A stretch of 64,000 nucleotides of DNA from Bacillota bacterium (GCA_023416695.1 JAEZGY010000084.1:1-64000), one strand, 5' to 3'. Positions 1 through 8,228 are shown, counted from the first letter of the stretch. Notes: generated by a model not told the origin, from the letters alone. A program made the numbers and translations.

Positions 1-49
1 TTAATATACCAAATAATGGATGTCTTTTTTAGTTAAGTTTTATTATATG

Positions 50-69
50 GTTTTATTGTACAATAAAAC
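50..69. repeat. perfect 20-bp palindrome downstream of truncated radical SAM gene
   Basis: The sequence GTTTTATTGT/ACAATAAAAC is its own reverse complement over 20 bases. It lies just beyond the stop codon of the shortened radical SAM gene. It could be a weak hairpin terminator or a protein-binding dyad, but neither is demonstrated. Confidence 0.5.
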
Positions 70-82
70 TCAAATACTTGTA

Positions 83-781
83 TTATAAGGCTTGTAATGC
101 ATTTATTATACTTTTTACCCTTAATACAATCAACTGTAGGTTATTCTTTTGCACTGTAACAGAGCTTCCAAATATAATACCACGCTTTTGCAATTCATTC
201 ATACTAGCTAGTACCTTTTCATAGACACCGATTCCTCTTCTATCATCGGTTGTTTTTGATTCTCCCTCTATGCTTATCACAGGCATCAGATTAGGATATG
301 CGGTAAGTAAATTTATATTTGCCTCATCAAACATTGTTCCATTTGTGAATATAGGGAATAATACTTTTTTATGTACTCCTGCTTTTGCTAATACATCATT
401 TCGTAGCATTGGTTCCCCACCTGCTAGAAGGATAAATGATATACCTAGCTCCTGCGCCTCATCAAAGATACGACTCCACTCCTTAGCGCTCATCATCTGA
501 TTATTTGCATCCGTATGATCAAAACATTGATGATTCGCTCTGGAATAACATCCTTTACAGTACAGATTACAGCTTGTCGTAATACTTGCAATCAAAAATG
601 GAGGAATATGTCTTCCTTGTAGCTCTAATTCTTTCCTTCGTCTGCTAGCTTCTTTATTACTATTCATGTATTGCAACATAAAAATGCTTGCAGATGGATG
701 CTTCAGTGATGCTTTTAAGATTCCTTTGACGATTTTCTCAACGCCATTGGTCAAATATGATTCCAAATTAAAGTTTTCCAT
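83..781 (-). pseudogene. radical SAM protein, probably truncated at the C-terminus
   Basis: The 232-residue product has the radical SAM cluster motif CxxxCxxC at about Cys71, Cys75 and Cys78 (CNLYCKGC), followed by the GGEP motif and a TNGT segment, as in the MoaA/AslB-like radical SAM fold. Such enzymes bind [4Fe-4S] and SAM and start radical chemistry in the cytoplasm. The recognisable part stops soon after the SSVTV strand and ends in a short non-family tail. From what I recall, relatives run to about 400-450 residues, so roughly the second half (end of the barrel and any C-terminal domain) is missing. The ATG at 781 is preferred because an AAGGGA sequence lies upstream. An in-frame ATG at 883 would add a tail that overlaps a terminator-like hairpin and does not look coding. 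It is called a pseudogene on length; a functional short form cannot be excluded. Confidence 0.6.
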
Positions 782-802
782 CCAATATAATTCCCTTCCA
801 TG

Positions 803-832
803 ATTATAAGAGCAGCTAGTGTATACTAGCTG
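803..832 (-). promoter_or_regulatory. TATAAT box with adjacent 8+8 bp dyad, candidate operator
   Basis: On the minus strand a TATAAT hexamer (803-808) is preceded by the dyad CAGCTAGT-n4-ACTAGCTG (813-832), both arms perfect. The dyad occupies the spacer where a -35 box would be expected, and no good -35 hexamer is visible. This is the layout of a repressor or activator site over a promoter. The distance to the ATG at 781 is short, so the start or promoter assignment may be off. Confidence 0.4.
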
Positions 833-867
833 ATTTAGTATATACATATAGTATATGAATATTTCCC

Positions 868-910
868 AAAATAAAAGCCTCATCAGACAGTTTTACTCTA
901 TCTAATGAGG
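868..910 (-). terminator. candidate second terminator downstream of lysS
   Basis: CCTCAT(T/C)AGA(T/C)AG arms pair over 13 positions (11 exact) around a 7-base loop. On the minus strand they are followed by CTTTTATTTT. It would separate lysS read-through from the radical SAM gene. Confidence 0.45.
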
Positions 911-990
911 TATGACTCTATCTACACTTCTGTCTCCCATGCTAACTCTAAAATACATGATGATGCTAATTTTTCAACTATCAATTTTTA

Positions 991-1021
991 TACAAGAAAA
1001 CCACTCTATTCAATGAGTGGT
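991..1021 (-). terminator. rho-independent terminator of lysS
   Basis: On the minus strand ACCACTC and GAGTGGT form a 7-bp stem with an 8-base loop, followed by TTTTCTTGT. It lies about 95 bases past the lysS stop codon. Confidence 0.6.
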
Positions 1022-1114
1022 CTGCTTGCAATAATGAATGTATTTTATTTTTTTAATCGTAAATCGGTGGTAAAATTCTACTTTGCAAACTAGTAACTTT
1101 TATAACTACTAGCA

Positions 1115-2608
1115 TTATTTCTCCAAGCTCTTCATTGTTGGGAATAACAGCACGTCTCTAATCGCTGCAGAATCAGTTAAAAGCATAACCAAACGGTCAA
1201 TACCGATACCAATACCGCCTGTTGGTGGCATACCATATTCTAAGGCACAGATAAAGTCTTCATCACAGTGCTGTGCTTCTTCATCACCCTTATTAAACAT
1301 CTCTTCCTGAGCCATGAAACGTGATCTCTGGTCGATTGGATCATTTAACTCGGAGAAGGCATTTGCCATCTCTCTCTTTGTTATAAATAGCTCAAATCTC
1401 TCAGTATAAGCTGGATTAGAAGGCTTTCTCTTGGCAAGTGGAGAGATTTCCACTGGATGATCCATAATAAAGGTTGGTTGAACTAAGTTCTCTTCACAGA
1501 ACTCCTCGAAGAATAAGTTTAAGATATCACCTTTTTGGTGTCTTTCTTCAAATTCTACGTGATGTTCTTTTGCAATCTTTCTTGCTTCCTCTGTATCTGC
1601 AATCTGATCGAAATCTACGCCTGCGTATTTCTTAACAGCATCTACCATAGTCAAACGCTCAAATGGCTTTCCTAAATCGATTTCTACACCATCGTACATA
1701 ACCTTAGAGCTTCCACAAACCTTCTCGGCTACTTGCTTAAATAAATCCTCTACTAAGTCCATCATACCGTTGTAATCGGTATATGCCTGATATAATTCCA
1801 TTAAAGTAAACTCAGGATTGTGACGAACGGATAACCCTTCGTTACGGAATACTCGTCCAATTTCATATACTCGTTCTAAACCACCAACGATTAATCTCTT
1901 AAGATATAGTTCAAGAGAGATACGAAGATTTAAGTCTTCATCTAAGGAGTTATGATGAGTGGTAAATGGTCTTGCGGATGCTCCACCTGCCATTGGTACA
2001 AGAGTAGGAGTCTCCACTTCCATAAAGTCCTTGCCATCTAAATAGTTACGAATCTCACGAATAATTGCGGAGCGTTTCTTGAAGGTGTCTCTTACTTCTG
2101 GATTTACAATCAAATCAATGTAACGTTGTCTATAACGTACATCCGTATCCTTCAGACCATGATATTTTTCTGGAAGAACTTGAAGGCTCTTAGATAATAA
2201 AGTAACCTCTTTGGCATGAATGGAAATCTCACCAGTCTTTGTAGTAAAGACAGTACCCTTGATACCAACGATATCACCGATATCCATTTTCTTGAAATCC
2301 TTATAGAATTCTTCTCCAATATCATCACGAGCTACATAACTCTGCATGTTGCCATCTCTATCTGCCACGTTACAAAAGCTTGCTTTACCCATAACACGTT
2401 TGGACATCATACGTCCTGCGATAGATACTTCCTTGCCTTCGTACATTTCGTAGTTATTTTTGATATCTGTAGTATGACAGGATACATCATATTTCATTAT
2501 CTGAAATGGATCCTTATTATTAGCCTGAAGCTCTGCGAGTTTCTCTCTTCTGACCTTTAATAGTTGATTTAAATCTTGTTCTTGTACTTGGTTGTTTCCT
2601 TCAGCCAC
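1115..2608 (-). CDS. lysS: lysyl-tRNA synthetase, class II
   Basis: LysS charges tRNA-Lys with lysine using ATP in the cytoplasm. The 497-residue length is normal for bacterial class II LysRS. The N-terminal third carries the OB-fold anticodon-binding domain (the region with SIAGRMMSKRVMGKASF). The catalytic domain shows class II motif 2 (RVFRNEGLSVRHNPEFT) and motif 3 near the C-terminus (GIGIGIDRLVMLL). The start is a GTG with AAGGAG eight bases upstream. It is the second gene of a greA-lysS operon, an order seen in many Firmicutes, with two hairpins in the 104-base gap between them. Identification is secure. Confidence 0.97.
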   Translation of the reverse strand: MAEGNNQVQEQDLNQLLKVRREKLAELQANNKDPFQIMKYDVSCHTTDIKNNYEMYEGKEVSIAGRMMSKRVMGKASFCNVADRDGNMQSYVARDDIGEEFYKDFKKMDIGDIVGIKGTVFTTKTGEISIHAKEVTLLSKSLQVLPEKYHGLKDTDVRYRQRYIDLIVNPEVRDTFKKRSAIIREIRNYLDGKDFMEVETPTLVPMAGGASARPFTTHHNSLDEDLNLRISLELYLKRLIVGGLERVYEIGRVFRNEGLSVRHNPEFTLMELYQAYTDYNGMMDLVEDLFKQVAEKVCGSSKVMYDGVEIDLGKPFERLTMVDAVKKYAGVDFDQIADTEEARKIAKEHHVEFEERHQKGDILNLFFEEFCEENLVQPTFIMDHPVEISPLAKRKPSNPAYTERFELFITKREMANAFSELNDPIDQRSRFMAQEEMFNKGDEEAQHCDEDFICALEYGMPPTGGIGIGIDRLVMLLTDSAAIRDVLLFPTMKSLEK

Positions 2609-2633
2609 TCAAATCTCTCCTTCGTTTATGTAA

Positions 2634-2702
2634 CCAGGAATCCCTGGCTGACATAGTATTATTCGTTAAATATAGCTGATTCTGCCAAGGCAAAATCAGC
2701 TA
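2634..2702 (-). promoter_or_regulatory. two hairpins in the greA-lysS intercistronic gap
   Basis: Read on the minus strand, a 14-bp hairpin (TAGCTGATT arms, 13 of 14 paired, at 2674-2702) directly follows the greA stop codon and is trailed by TATTTAACG, a poor U-tract. A second, CCAGG/CCTGG with a 4-base loop (2634-2647), sits just before the lysS ribosome binding site. Together they look like a leaky terminator or processing site tuning lysS expression relative to greA. Confidence 0.45.
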
Positions 2703-2712
2703 AGTATGCTCA

Positions 2713-3195
2713 CTAATTAGAACGTTGAATCTCTAAAACTTTATACTCAATAGTTCCTGCCTGAGTATCAACACTTACTGTCTGGCCAACTTTAGCTCCC
2801 ATAAGAGCTTGCCCAACTGGTGATTCATTGGAAATCTTACCTTGAAGGCTGTTTGCTTCTGTAGAGCCAACAATCTTGTATTCCAATTCCTCATCAAACT
2901 CAGTATCAAATATCTTTACCTTACATCCAATGCTGATTACCTCTAAATCTATCTCATCTTCATCAACAACTTCTGCATTCTTTAAAATCTTCTCTAATTC
3001 TTCAATTCGAGCCTCGATATCCCTCTGTTCGTCTTTCGCTGCATCGTACTCTGCATTTTCGGATAAATCCCCTTGTTCTCTGGCTTCCTTGATTTTCTGA
3101 GCTACTTCTTTTCTGCGATTTACTTTTAAATCATGTAACTCATTTTCTAACTTAACTAACCCTTCATATGTTAGTATGTTCTTTTTATCTGCCAT
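2713..3195 (-). CDS. greA: transcription elongation factor GreA
   Basis: GreA inserts into the secondary channel of RNA polymerase and stimulates cleavage of backtracked transcripts. The 160-residue length is typical. The N-terminal coiled coil (about residues 1-75) contains the conserved tip sequence EQGDLSENAEYDAAKDEQ, with the acidic residues that promote cleavage. The C-terminal half is the FKBP-like domain with SPVGQALMGAKVGQ. The ATG has GGAGG upstream. A consensus sigma-A promoter lies about 130 bases upstream (3328-3356). It is the first gene of the greA-lysS operon. Confidence 0.97.
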   Translation of the reverse strand: MADKKNILTYEGLVKLENELHDLKVNRRKEVAQKIKEAREQGDLSENAEYDAAKDEQRDIEARIEELEKILKNAEVVDEDEIDLEVISIGCKVKIFDTEFDEELEYKIVGSTEANSLQGKISNESPVGQALMGAKVGQTVSVDTQAGTIEYKVLEIQRSN

Positions 3196-3327
3196 CTAAA
3201 CCCTACCTCCAACTTATATCGTATATTTTTGAACAATAAATTCAATCTCTATCCTTTATCGTCACAGAAGAATACGGTAACACTAGTGCATTATATGACT
3301 TTTCGTACCTACATATACATTCTTTGT

Positions 3328-3356
3328 ATTATAACGTAAGCTGCTACCATTGTCAA
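3328..3356 (-). promoter_or_regulatory. sigma-A promoter of greA-lysS
   Basis: On the minus strand TTGACA (3351-3356) and TATAAT (3328-3333) are separated by exactly 17 bases, a perfect consensus. The predicted leader to the greA ATG is about 125 bases; I see no T-box or other recognisable riboswitch in it. Confidence 0.8.
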
Positions 3357-3407
3357 TAATACTTCATGATGTCTTATATATAATATCATTTTTTATTTTA
3401 AAATATT

Positions 3408-5372
3408 CTACTTTATCATAGTATAAAAATTCCACGTTTGTAAGAAATAAACGCTGCCAATGTACATCATTACTGTGAGCACGATTACAAGGTTTTTCAC
3501 CAATCTCTGTCGTTCATTTCGCATGCGATACACTAAATATCCCAAGGAAATAAATTCAACAATTGACAAAATAATATTTAAAACAATGTGCACATTGATT
3601 GATGAGGCCATGATTCCCTGGGCACTACTAATATCAGAAAAGGCTCCCCAGTTATTTAGTATGCTAAGGAATAGTAATACGGTAAAGACACTATATGCAA
3701 AGCGTACATTCTTAACAGTAAAGCGACGCTTAATCGCATCTTTAATCAAACCAAGAACAGAAACAATGGCCGCTAAGACTACAAACATAATAGATACTAC
3801 CAATAAGAAAATTGTCATGGAAAGATAATTCTGACTTTTGTTTTGGCTATCATAGACATACTCTGCTGTTCCAGATGCAGAATAGGACCATTTATAAGCC
3901 ATTGAAGTCCCATCTGTCTTGAAGTATAAGGTAGAAGCAATTGTTTTATATAATGGGCTCTTATTATCCCCTGCATATTTATAGATATAAGGAGATACTT
4001 GTTTGTACTGATCAGAGCCTAGAGAAATCGTATCCTGATTTACTCTTGAGAATTTACTGCAGTTTGCAAAGTATCCAAGAAATTCAAGTGCCCCACTATA
4101 TGGACGTTTTGTACCCACATACTCTCTGTCTGTTACAGTAGCTACGGAAGGAAGATCATCTCCAGTAGACACCTTAGCTTTTTCTTCTCCCAAAAGAAGC
4201 TCGTAGCTTAATCCATATAGCATTTCAATTGCGGCACTAGTATTAGTTGTAATTACTAAGCCAAATCCTGTCTCTGGCATCATTACCATCATCGAAGTGG
4301 AGGTGGTTCCTCCATCACAGTAGTATGCCTTTACATCAGCTGGATATTCATATAATCCATGTAGACTTGCATTTGCACCCTCAGTGATTGCATAGCTCTC
4401 TGTATACATGGTATTAAGAGATTCTTTCGATAGTAGGATACTATCCTCTTTCCCCCACATCAGCTGAATCATGAGCTTCGCTAGATCAGAAGCTGTACCA
4501 TAAATAGAATTGCTAGGATAGAGATTAGAATAACTCTCCTCTTCGCTAACAAAATTTCCACTTCCCTGGTTAAGATACTGTATTGCCCTAGCATCGCCTA
4601 GTTGACTTAAATCTGCCTCATTTTGAATAAGTACTGTATTCTTGGCACCTAGTTTGTCAAAAATATTGTTTTGTAAATATTCCTTGTATGACATTCCAGA
4701 TACCTGCTCTATGATATAAGCAGCCAAAGACACACTATAACTATCCCCGGTCATTACCTCCCCTGGCACATAAATCTGGTTCGGCATAGTAATAAGAAGA
4801 CCTTGTTCTAAACTCTCTTTTAAGTTAGCGGAATCCGTAAAGTTTGTATCATGTCCTGTTTCTTCAAACCCGGCTGTATGATTCATTAAATTGGTTAATG
4901 TAATAGGTTTTACACTAATCAACTTTTCAGTGAGCTTCGTTGCAAACTCCTCTGGTAGATACGTCAGAATATCCGCATTTAAGTCTAATTTGCCTTGTTC
5001 CACGAGCTGCATAACAGCTGTCCAAGTATATATTTGTGATAGATTCCCGTAATAAAACATGGTACCCTCGGAATCTACCTCTTTTTTAGCATCAACATCA
5101 CTATAGCCATATTCCTTTTGCAATACTACTTGGCCGTCCTTTACAACCGTAACGGCTGCCCCTGGGACTATTTTCCCTATGTACTCTTTTACATATGTAT
5201 CTACCTTAGCTTCTGTCTCACTTAAGGAAAGGCCTGTTGGAGTGATAGCATCTATAGATTTAGTTGTCTCTTTCGTATCTGTTGCCCCTTGTGTCAATGT
5301 TCCAGGCATAAGTCCTAACAGTAAAGTAAAAGCTAGGAATCCTGTAACTATTTTTTTTACATTTATGTTCAT
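3408..5372 (-). CDS. membrane-anchored beta-lactamase-fold protein lacking catalytic residues
   Basis: A 654-residue exported protein with a signal peptide (residues 1-30), a beta-lactamase/penicillin-binding fold of the class C/serine hydrolase family (about 55-400), a linker domain, and four hydrophobic segments in the last ~135 residues. The fold is recognisable from AVMQLVEQGKLDLNADI and YIIEQVSGMSY. However, where active members have SxxK (GSVSK-type), this protein reads GNLSQIYT, so Ser is Asn110 and Lys is Gln113. The YSN position aligns with Gly-Asp-Ser (about 209-211), and the HxG/KTG region reads YYCDGG. It is therefore probably not a hydrolase but a binding or sensing protein of the cell surface. 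It is transcribed alone from a promoter at 5414-5442 with an AAGGAG ribosome binding site. Confidence 0.8.
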   Translation of the reverse strand: MNINVKKIVTGFLAFTLLLGLMPGTLTQGATDTKETTKSIDAITPTGLSLSETEAKVDTYVKEYIGKIVPGAAVTVVKDGQVVLQKEYGYSDVDAKKEVDSEGTMFYYGNLSQIYTWTAVMQLVEQGKLDLNADILTYLPEEFATKLTEKLISVKPITLTNLMNHTAGFEETGHDTNFTDSANLKESLEQGLLITMPNQIYVPGEVMTGDSYSVSLAAYIIEQVSGMSYKEYLQNNIFDKLGAKNTVLIQNEADLSQLGDARAIQYLNQGSGNFVSEEESYSNLYPSNSIYGTASDLAKLMIQLMWGKEDSILLSKESLNTMYTESYAITEGANASLHGLYEYPADVKAYYCDGGTTSTSMMVMMPETGFGLVITTNTSAAIEMLYGLSYELLLGEEKAKVSTGDDLPSVATVTDREYVGTKRPYSGALEFLGYFANCSKFSRVNQDTISLGSDQYKQVSPYIYKYAGDNKSPLYKTIASTLYFKTDGTSMAYKWSYSASGTAEYVYDSQNKSQNYLSMTIFLLVVSIMFVVLAAIVSVLGLIKDAIKRRFTVKNVRFAYSVFTVLLFLSILNNWGAFSDISSAQGIMASSINVHIVLNIILSIVEFISLGYLVYRMRNERQRLVKNLVIVLTVMMYIGSVYFLQTWNFYTMIK

Positions 5373-5413
5373 TACTATCTCCTTATTGTATGAAATATTT
5401 GCACCATGTTCCT

Positions 5414-5442
5414 ATTTTATCAAGTTTAAACATTTCTGACAA
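5414..5442 (-). promoter_or_regulatory. sigma-A promoter of the serine-hydrolase-like gene
   Basis: On the minus strand TTGTCA (5437-5442) and TAAAAT (5414-5419) are spaced by 17 bases. They lie between the terminator of the upstream sugar transferase gene and the ATG at 5372. Confidence 0.6.
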
Positions 5443-5455
5443 GCAAATCAACTAA

Positions 5456-5487
5456 AAGGACTACTGTATATTTTTACAGTAGTCCTT
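5456..5487 (-). terminator. terminator of the sugar transferase gene
   Basis: AAGGACTACTGT pairs perfectly with ACAGTAGTCCTT over 12 bases around an 8-base loop. It starts five bases past the stop codon at 5492. On the minus strand it is followed by TTAGTTGATTT, and the stem end itself supplies part of the U-tract. Confidence 0.75.
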
Positions 5488-5491
5488 GCTT

Positions 5492-6856
5492 TTATAAGCG
5501 ATTGTTCTTTGCAGCTGTTTTCTGGTCCTGTGCGACTCCTTCAGCACTTTCCTTTTGAAAAACAATCTTAAATGTCATAACAATCAATTTAATGTCTAGC
5601 CAAAAAGAATAATTTATAATATAGGTCATGTCTAATTTTAATTTATCATAAGGTGTGGTATTGTATTTACCATAAACCTGAGCATATCCTGTAAGCCCTG
5701 CCTTAACCTTTAAACGGTAACCAAACTCTGGAATGGACTCTTCATACTCTGTAGCAATCTCTGGACGTTCTGGTCTAGGCCCTACAAAAGACATGTCCCC
5801 TTTTAATATATTAATAATCTGTGGTATCTCATCAAAATGGGTAGCTCTAAGTAGTTTACCAATTGGGGTGATTCGATCGTCATCCTTCTTGGCTAGCTGT
5901 GCTCCATGTACTTCTGACTCTACACACATACTTCTAAACTTTAGAATGCGAAATACCTTACCATTAATAGTCAATCTATCCTGGCAGTAGAATATAGGTC
6001 CTCGATCATAAAGCTTGATTGCAAGAGCACTTAAAAGCATAAATGGAGAGAGAATCACTAAAGCTAAAATAGAAAGTACAATATCCATAAGTCGTTTCAA
6101 GATCATCTGATCAATATTTAACCCATGATTTCTTGATAGAAGTAATGGTGTATCAAATAAGTGAATGGAATCCCCACCACGAATCATGATGTCTGATATC
6201 TTTGGTGTTACATAAGTACGAATGGAATGCTTAAAGCAATGCTTCAATAAGATATTACGAATCTGAGATGGTACATCACAGATCACTACTGCTTCATAGT
6301 GCAAGATCTCTGATTTGATTCTCTCAATACCAGCGCTTATACTAATAGAAGCACAAATGTTATATTTGTCCTCTCGGTTGTTAATCTTGGAAATTAAATC
6401 CTTTGGAGAGTACTCACCATAAACAACTATCATTTGCCTTGGTGGATATAACTTTGTTAATATCATACGAACAAAGATTGTCCATGGAATCATAATAGCT
6501 AAGTCTAAAAGTGTCATCTTCACTATGGTAAGAATGTCCGTATAGACACGTACTACTAAGGTTACCTGTAAATACGCCACTATATTACTAAGTATAATTG
6601 CTAATACCTGTGATAGAACCACATCAGTCGTCTTTAAATATCCTATCTTAAAGCCACCAAATATCTTAGTCAATAAGATGAGGATTAAGGCGTAGATACC
6701 TATAATAGCATAGTCTCCCCAGAACCAATACTGCTGGTCCATCTTTAACGTATATCGTGTAAACCAAACATAGGAGAAAATAGCAACTGCTGATGCAATT
6801 ACTAATCCATTGGCAAAGAGAAGTATTAATTTTTTAAATTTTTCTCGTTCGTTCAT
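5492..6856 (-). CDS. polyprenyl-phosphate sugar-1-phosphate transferase (initiating PGT)
   Basis: This 454-residue membrane protein is an exopolysaccharide/O-antigen initiating enzyme of the bacterial sugar transferase family (WbaP/CpsE type). It moves a sugar-1-phosphate from a nucleotide sugar to undecaprenyl phosphate on the inner face of the membrane. Four or so N-terminal transmembrane segments (about 10-145) precede a CoA-binding-like region and the conserved catalytic domain (about 245-450). That domain carries the re-entrant helix (KRLMDIVLSILALVILSP), LKFRSM, the acidic cluster after it, and the signature GDMSFVGPRPERPE. It is transcribed alone, but its position beside the large glycopolymer region suggests it primes one of the polymers made there. 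The sugar cannot be read from sequence. Confidence 0.9.
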   Translation of the reverse strand: MNEREKFKKLILLFANGLVIASAVAIFSYVWFTRYTLKMDQQYWFWGDYAIIGIYALILILLTKIFGGFKIGYLKTTDVVLSQVLAIILSNIVAYLQVTLVVRVYTDILTIVKMTLLDLAIMIPWTIFVRMILTKLYPPRQMIVVYGEYSPKDLISKINNREDKYNICASISISAGIERIKSEILHYEAVVICDVPSQIRNILLKHCFKHSIRTYVTPKISDIMIRGGDSIHLFDTPLLLSRNHGLNIDQMILKRLMDIVLSILALVILSPFMLLSALAIKLYDRGPIFYCQDRLTINGKVFRILKFRSMCVESEVHGAQLAKKDDDRITPIGKLLRATHFDEIPQIINILKGDMSFVGPRPERPEIATEYEESIPEFGYRLKVKAGLTGYAQVYGKYNTTPYDKLKLDMTYIINYSFWLDIKLIVMTFKIVFQKESAEGVAQDQKTAAKNNRL

Positions 6857-6906
6857 TATTAATCCCTACTTTACATTTCTTAAATACAAATCCTAAAACA
6901 GCATTT

Positions 6907-6935
6907 ATAATACCAAAAATTACATATACATGCAA
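6907..6935 (-). promoter_or_regulatory. promoter candidate for the sugar transferase gene
   Basis: On the minus strand TTGCAT (6930-6935) and TATTAT (6907-6912) have a 17-base spacer, about 50 bases before the ATG at 6856. Confidence 0.4.
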
Positions 6936-7058
6936 GTAAATGCAATAAAAAACATCTCTCTCATATTATATACCATATTTTTTTGTTCAATGTGTGTATT
7001 TTTTTCATATTTATGAATTCTTAAGATTTTAAGTAGGCCTAATATAATATTATTTCCA

Positions 7059-7087
7059 TTTACATAAGAATTTATTTATGATATGAT
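7059..7087 (+). promoter_or_regulatory. promoter candidate for the lone GT2 gene
   Basis: TTTACA and TATGAT are separated by 17 bases. The predicted leader to the ATG at 7207 is about 113 bases, rather long, so the call is tentative in this very AT-rich stretch. Confidence 0.35.
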
Positions 7088-7206
7088 TCAAATACAATAT
7101 CGCTATTTTATACATGAATTATTAACAAAAAATAGTTTTTCATAAATAAATTTTTGTAACATATAAATTTTCTTATGTAGTACATGAATGAAATAGGAGG
7201 TAGCAT

Positions 7207-7959
7207 ATGAATACACCACTTGTTTCTGTTGTTATGCCAGCTTATAATGCAGCCAAATATCTTGATCGAGCCATAGATTCCGTATTAAGCCAAGACGACA
7301 TCGATCTTGAGTTAATTATTATCAATGATGGTTCTACTGACAATACATTAGAACTTTTGGAACAATATAAACAATATGACAATATAACAGTTATGAATAA
7401 CGAGCAGAACTTAGGTGTAAGTGCTACTCGTAACAAAGGAATTGCAATTGCTAAGGGTAAATACATTGCCTTTTTAGATACCGATGATTGGTGGACTGCT
7501 GACAAGCTTAAACGTCAAGTAGAGCTTATTGAAGAAAAGCAGTGTGTATTAACCTATACTGCTAGAGAGCTCTTTGATGATGCTGGTGTACCAACAGGAA
7601 GTGTAATTCCAGTACATGAAGAAATCAGCTATGAAGAACTGGTAAAGCACAATATCATTAACTGTAGCTCCGTTCTTATGGATACCAATGTAGCAAGAGA
7701 ATTCTACATGGAGCATGATGACAGTCACGAGGACTACCTCTTATGGTTAAAGGTCCTTCGTAAATATAAGATTGCCTACGGTATCAATGAACCACTGTTA
7801 AAGTATCGTCTTAGTTTAAATGGTAAATGCCGTAACAAGCTTAAATCTGCTCGTATGACCTATCGAGTACACCGTTACCTAGGTACCAATCCAGTGAAAT
7901 CCTTCTACTACATGGCTTCTCAGCTGGTAAGCGCAGGATTAAAGTATTTGAAGGCGTAG
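7207..7959 (+). CDS. glycosyltransferase family 2 (GT-A fold)
   Basis: A 250-residue cytoplasmic glycosyltransferase. The N-terminal nucleotide-sugar-binding region reads VSVVMPAYNAAKYLDRAIDS, with the usual INDGSTDNT and the metal-binding DTDDWW (DxD-type) near residue 97. The acceptor half is short and there is no membrane segment. An AGGAGGT ribosome binding site lies directly upstream. It stands alone on the plus strand between minus-strand polysaccharide genes and ends at a strong shared terminator (7999-8051). Donor and acceptor are unknown. Confidence 0.9.
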   Translation: MNTPLVSVVMPAYNAAKYLDRAIDSVLSQDDIDLELIIINDGSTDNTLELLEQYKQYDNITVMNNEQNLGVSATRNKGIAIAKGKYIAFLDTDDWWTADKLKRQVELIEEKQCVLTYTARELFDDAGVPTGSVIPVHEEISYEELVKHNIINCSSVLMDTNVAREFYMEHDDSHEDYLLWLKVLRKYKIAYGINEPLLKYRLSLNGKCRNKLKSARMTYRVHRYLGTNPVKSFYYMASQLVSAGLKYLKA

Positions 7960-7998
7960 TAGTAAAAGCTATGTAAAAAGATAATATTTAACAACAAA

Positions 7999-8051
7999 AA
8001 GCTCTGGCAAGAAAGATGTTATATTATATCCCATCTTTCCTGTCAGAGCTT
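7999..8051. terminator. bidirectional terminator between convergent units
   Basis: Twenty-base arms beginning AAGCTCTG pair at 18 of 20 positions around a 13-base loop. The minus-strand exit is followed by TTTTTGTTGTT; the plus-strand exit is weaker (TATAACTTG). It ends both the GT2 gene (plus) and the long polysaccharide block (minus). Confidence 0.75.
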
Positions 8052-8073
8052 TATAACTTGTCCAAAATCTAAA

Positions 8074-8148
8074 TTAATACTCAGATTGCTCTCCCCATAT
8101 GATCTTCCAACCACGCATATGAAGATAATAGTTATATAATCTCAACAC
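8074..8148 (-). CDS. possible 24-codon small peptide
   Basis: A GTG-TTG start region lies 5-8 bases after a clean GAGGAG on the minus strand and opens a frame of 24 codons ending in TAA. The peptide is rich in aromatic residues and contains LHMRGWKIIWGEQSEY. It sits about 80 bases past the stop of the GT87-like gene and just before the shared terminator, so it would be the last cistron of the long block. I do not recognise it. It may be a real small protein, a leader-like peptide, or a chance frame; conservation in relatives would decide. Confidence 0.35.
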   Translation of the reverse strand: MLRLYNYYLHMRGWKIIWGEQSEY

Positions 8149-8228
8149 ACCATCTCCTCAAAATTAATCTTTCGCTATATATTCTATGATTAATATGAAA
8201 AGATTATGTCATCGATTATTGTATATCT

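Larger units (their letters stand above)
782..1114. other. intergenic stretch with a dyad and two hairpins, no credible gene
   Basis: This 333-base gap between lysS and the radical SAM gene holds a 20-bp dyad (813-832) beside a TATAAT box, a hairpin at 878-910 and the lysS terminator at about 991-1021. A 62-codon plus-strand frame at 905-1093 has no ribosome binding site and runs through the terminator. Confidence 0.6.
6857..7206. other. AT-rich divergent intergenic region with two promoter candidates
   Basis: This 350-base gap separates the divergently transcribed sugar transferase (minus) and GT2 (plus) genes. It holds one promoter-like pair for each direction (6907-6935 minus, 7059-7087 plus). 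I see no coding frame or strong hairpin in it. Confidence 0.6.

Noticed and set aside
905..1093. 62-codon plus-strand frame
   Set aside because: It has no ribosome binding site, begins within a terminator-like hairpin and runs through the lysS terminator; composition is not protein-like.
3196..3327. Possible T-box or riboswitch in the greA-lysS leader
   Set aside because: The leader is about 125 bases, with no T-box sequence, specifier stem or terminator/antiterminator pair visible.
3460..3828. 122-codon plus-strand frame
   Set aside because: It is antisense to the membrane-helix part of the serine-hydrolase-like gene; such frames are common opposite hydrophobic segments.
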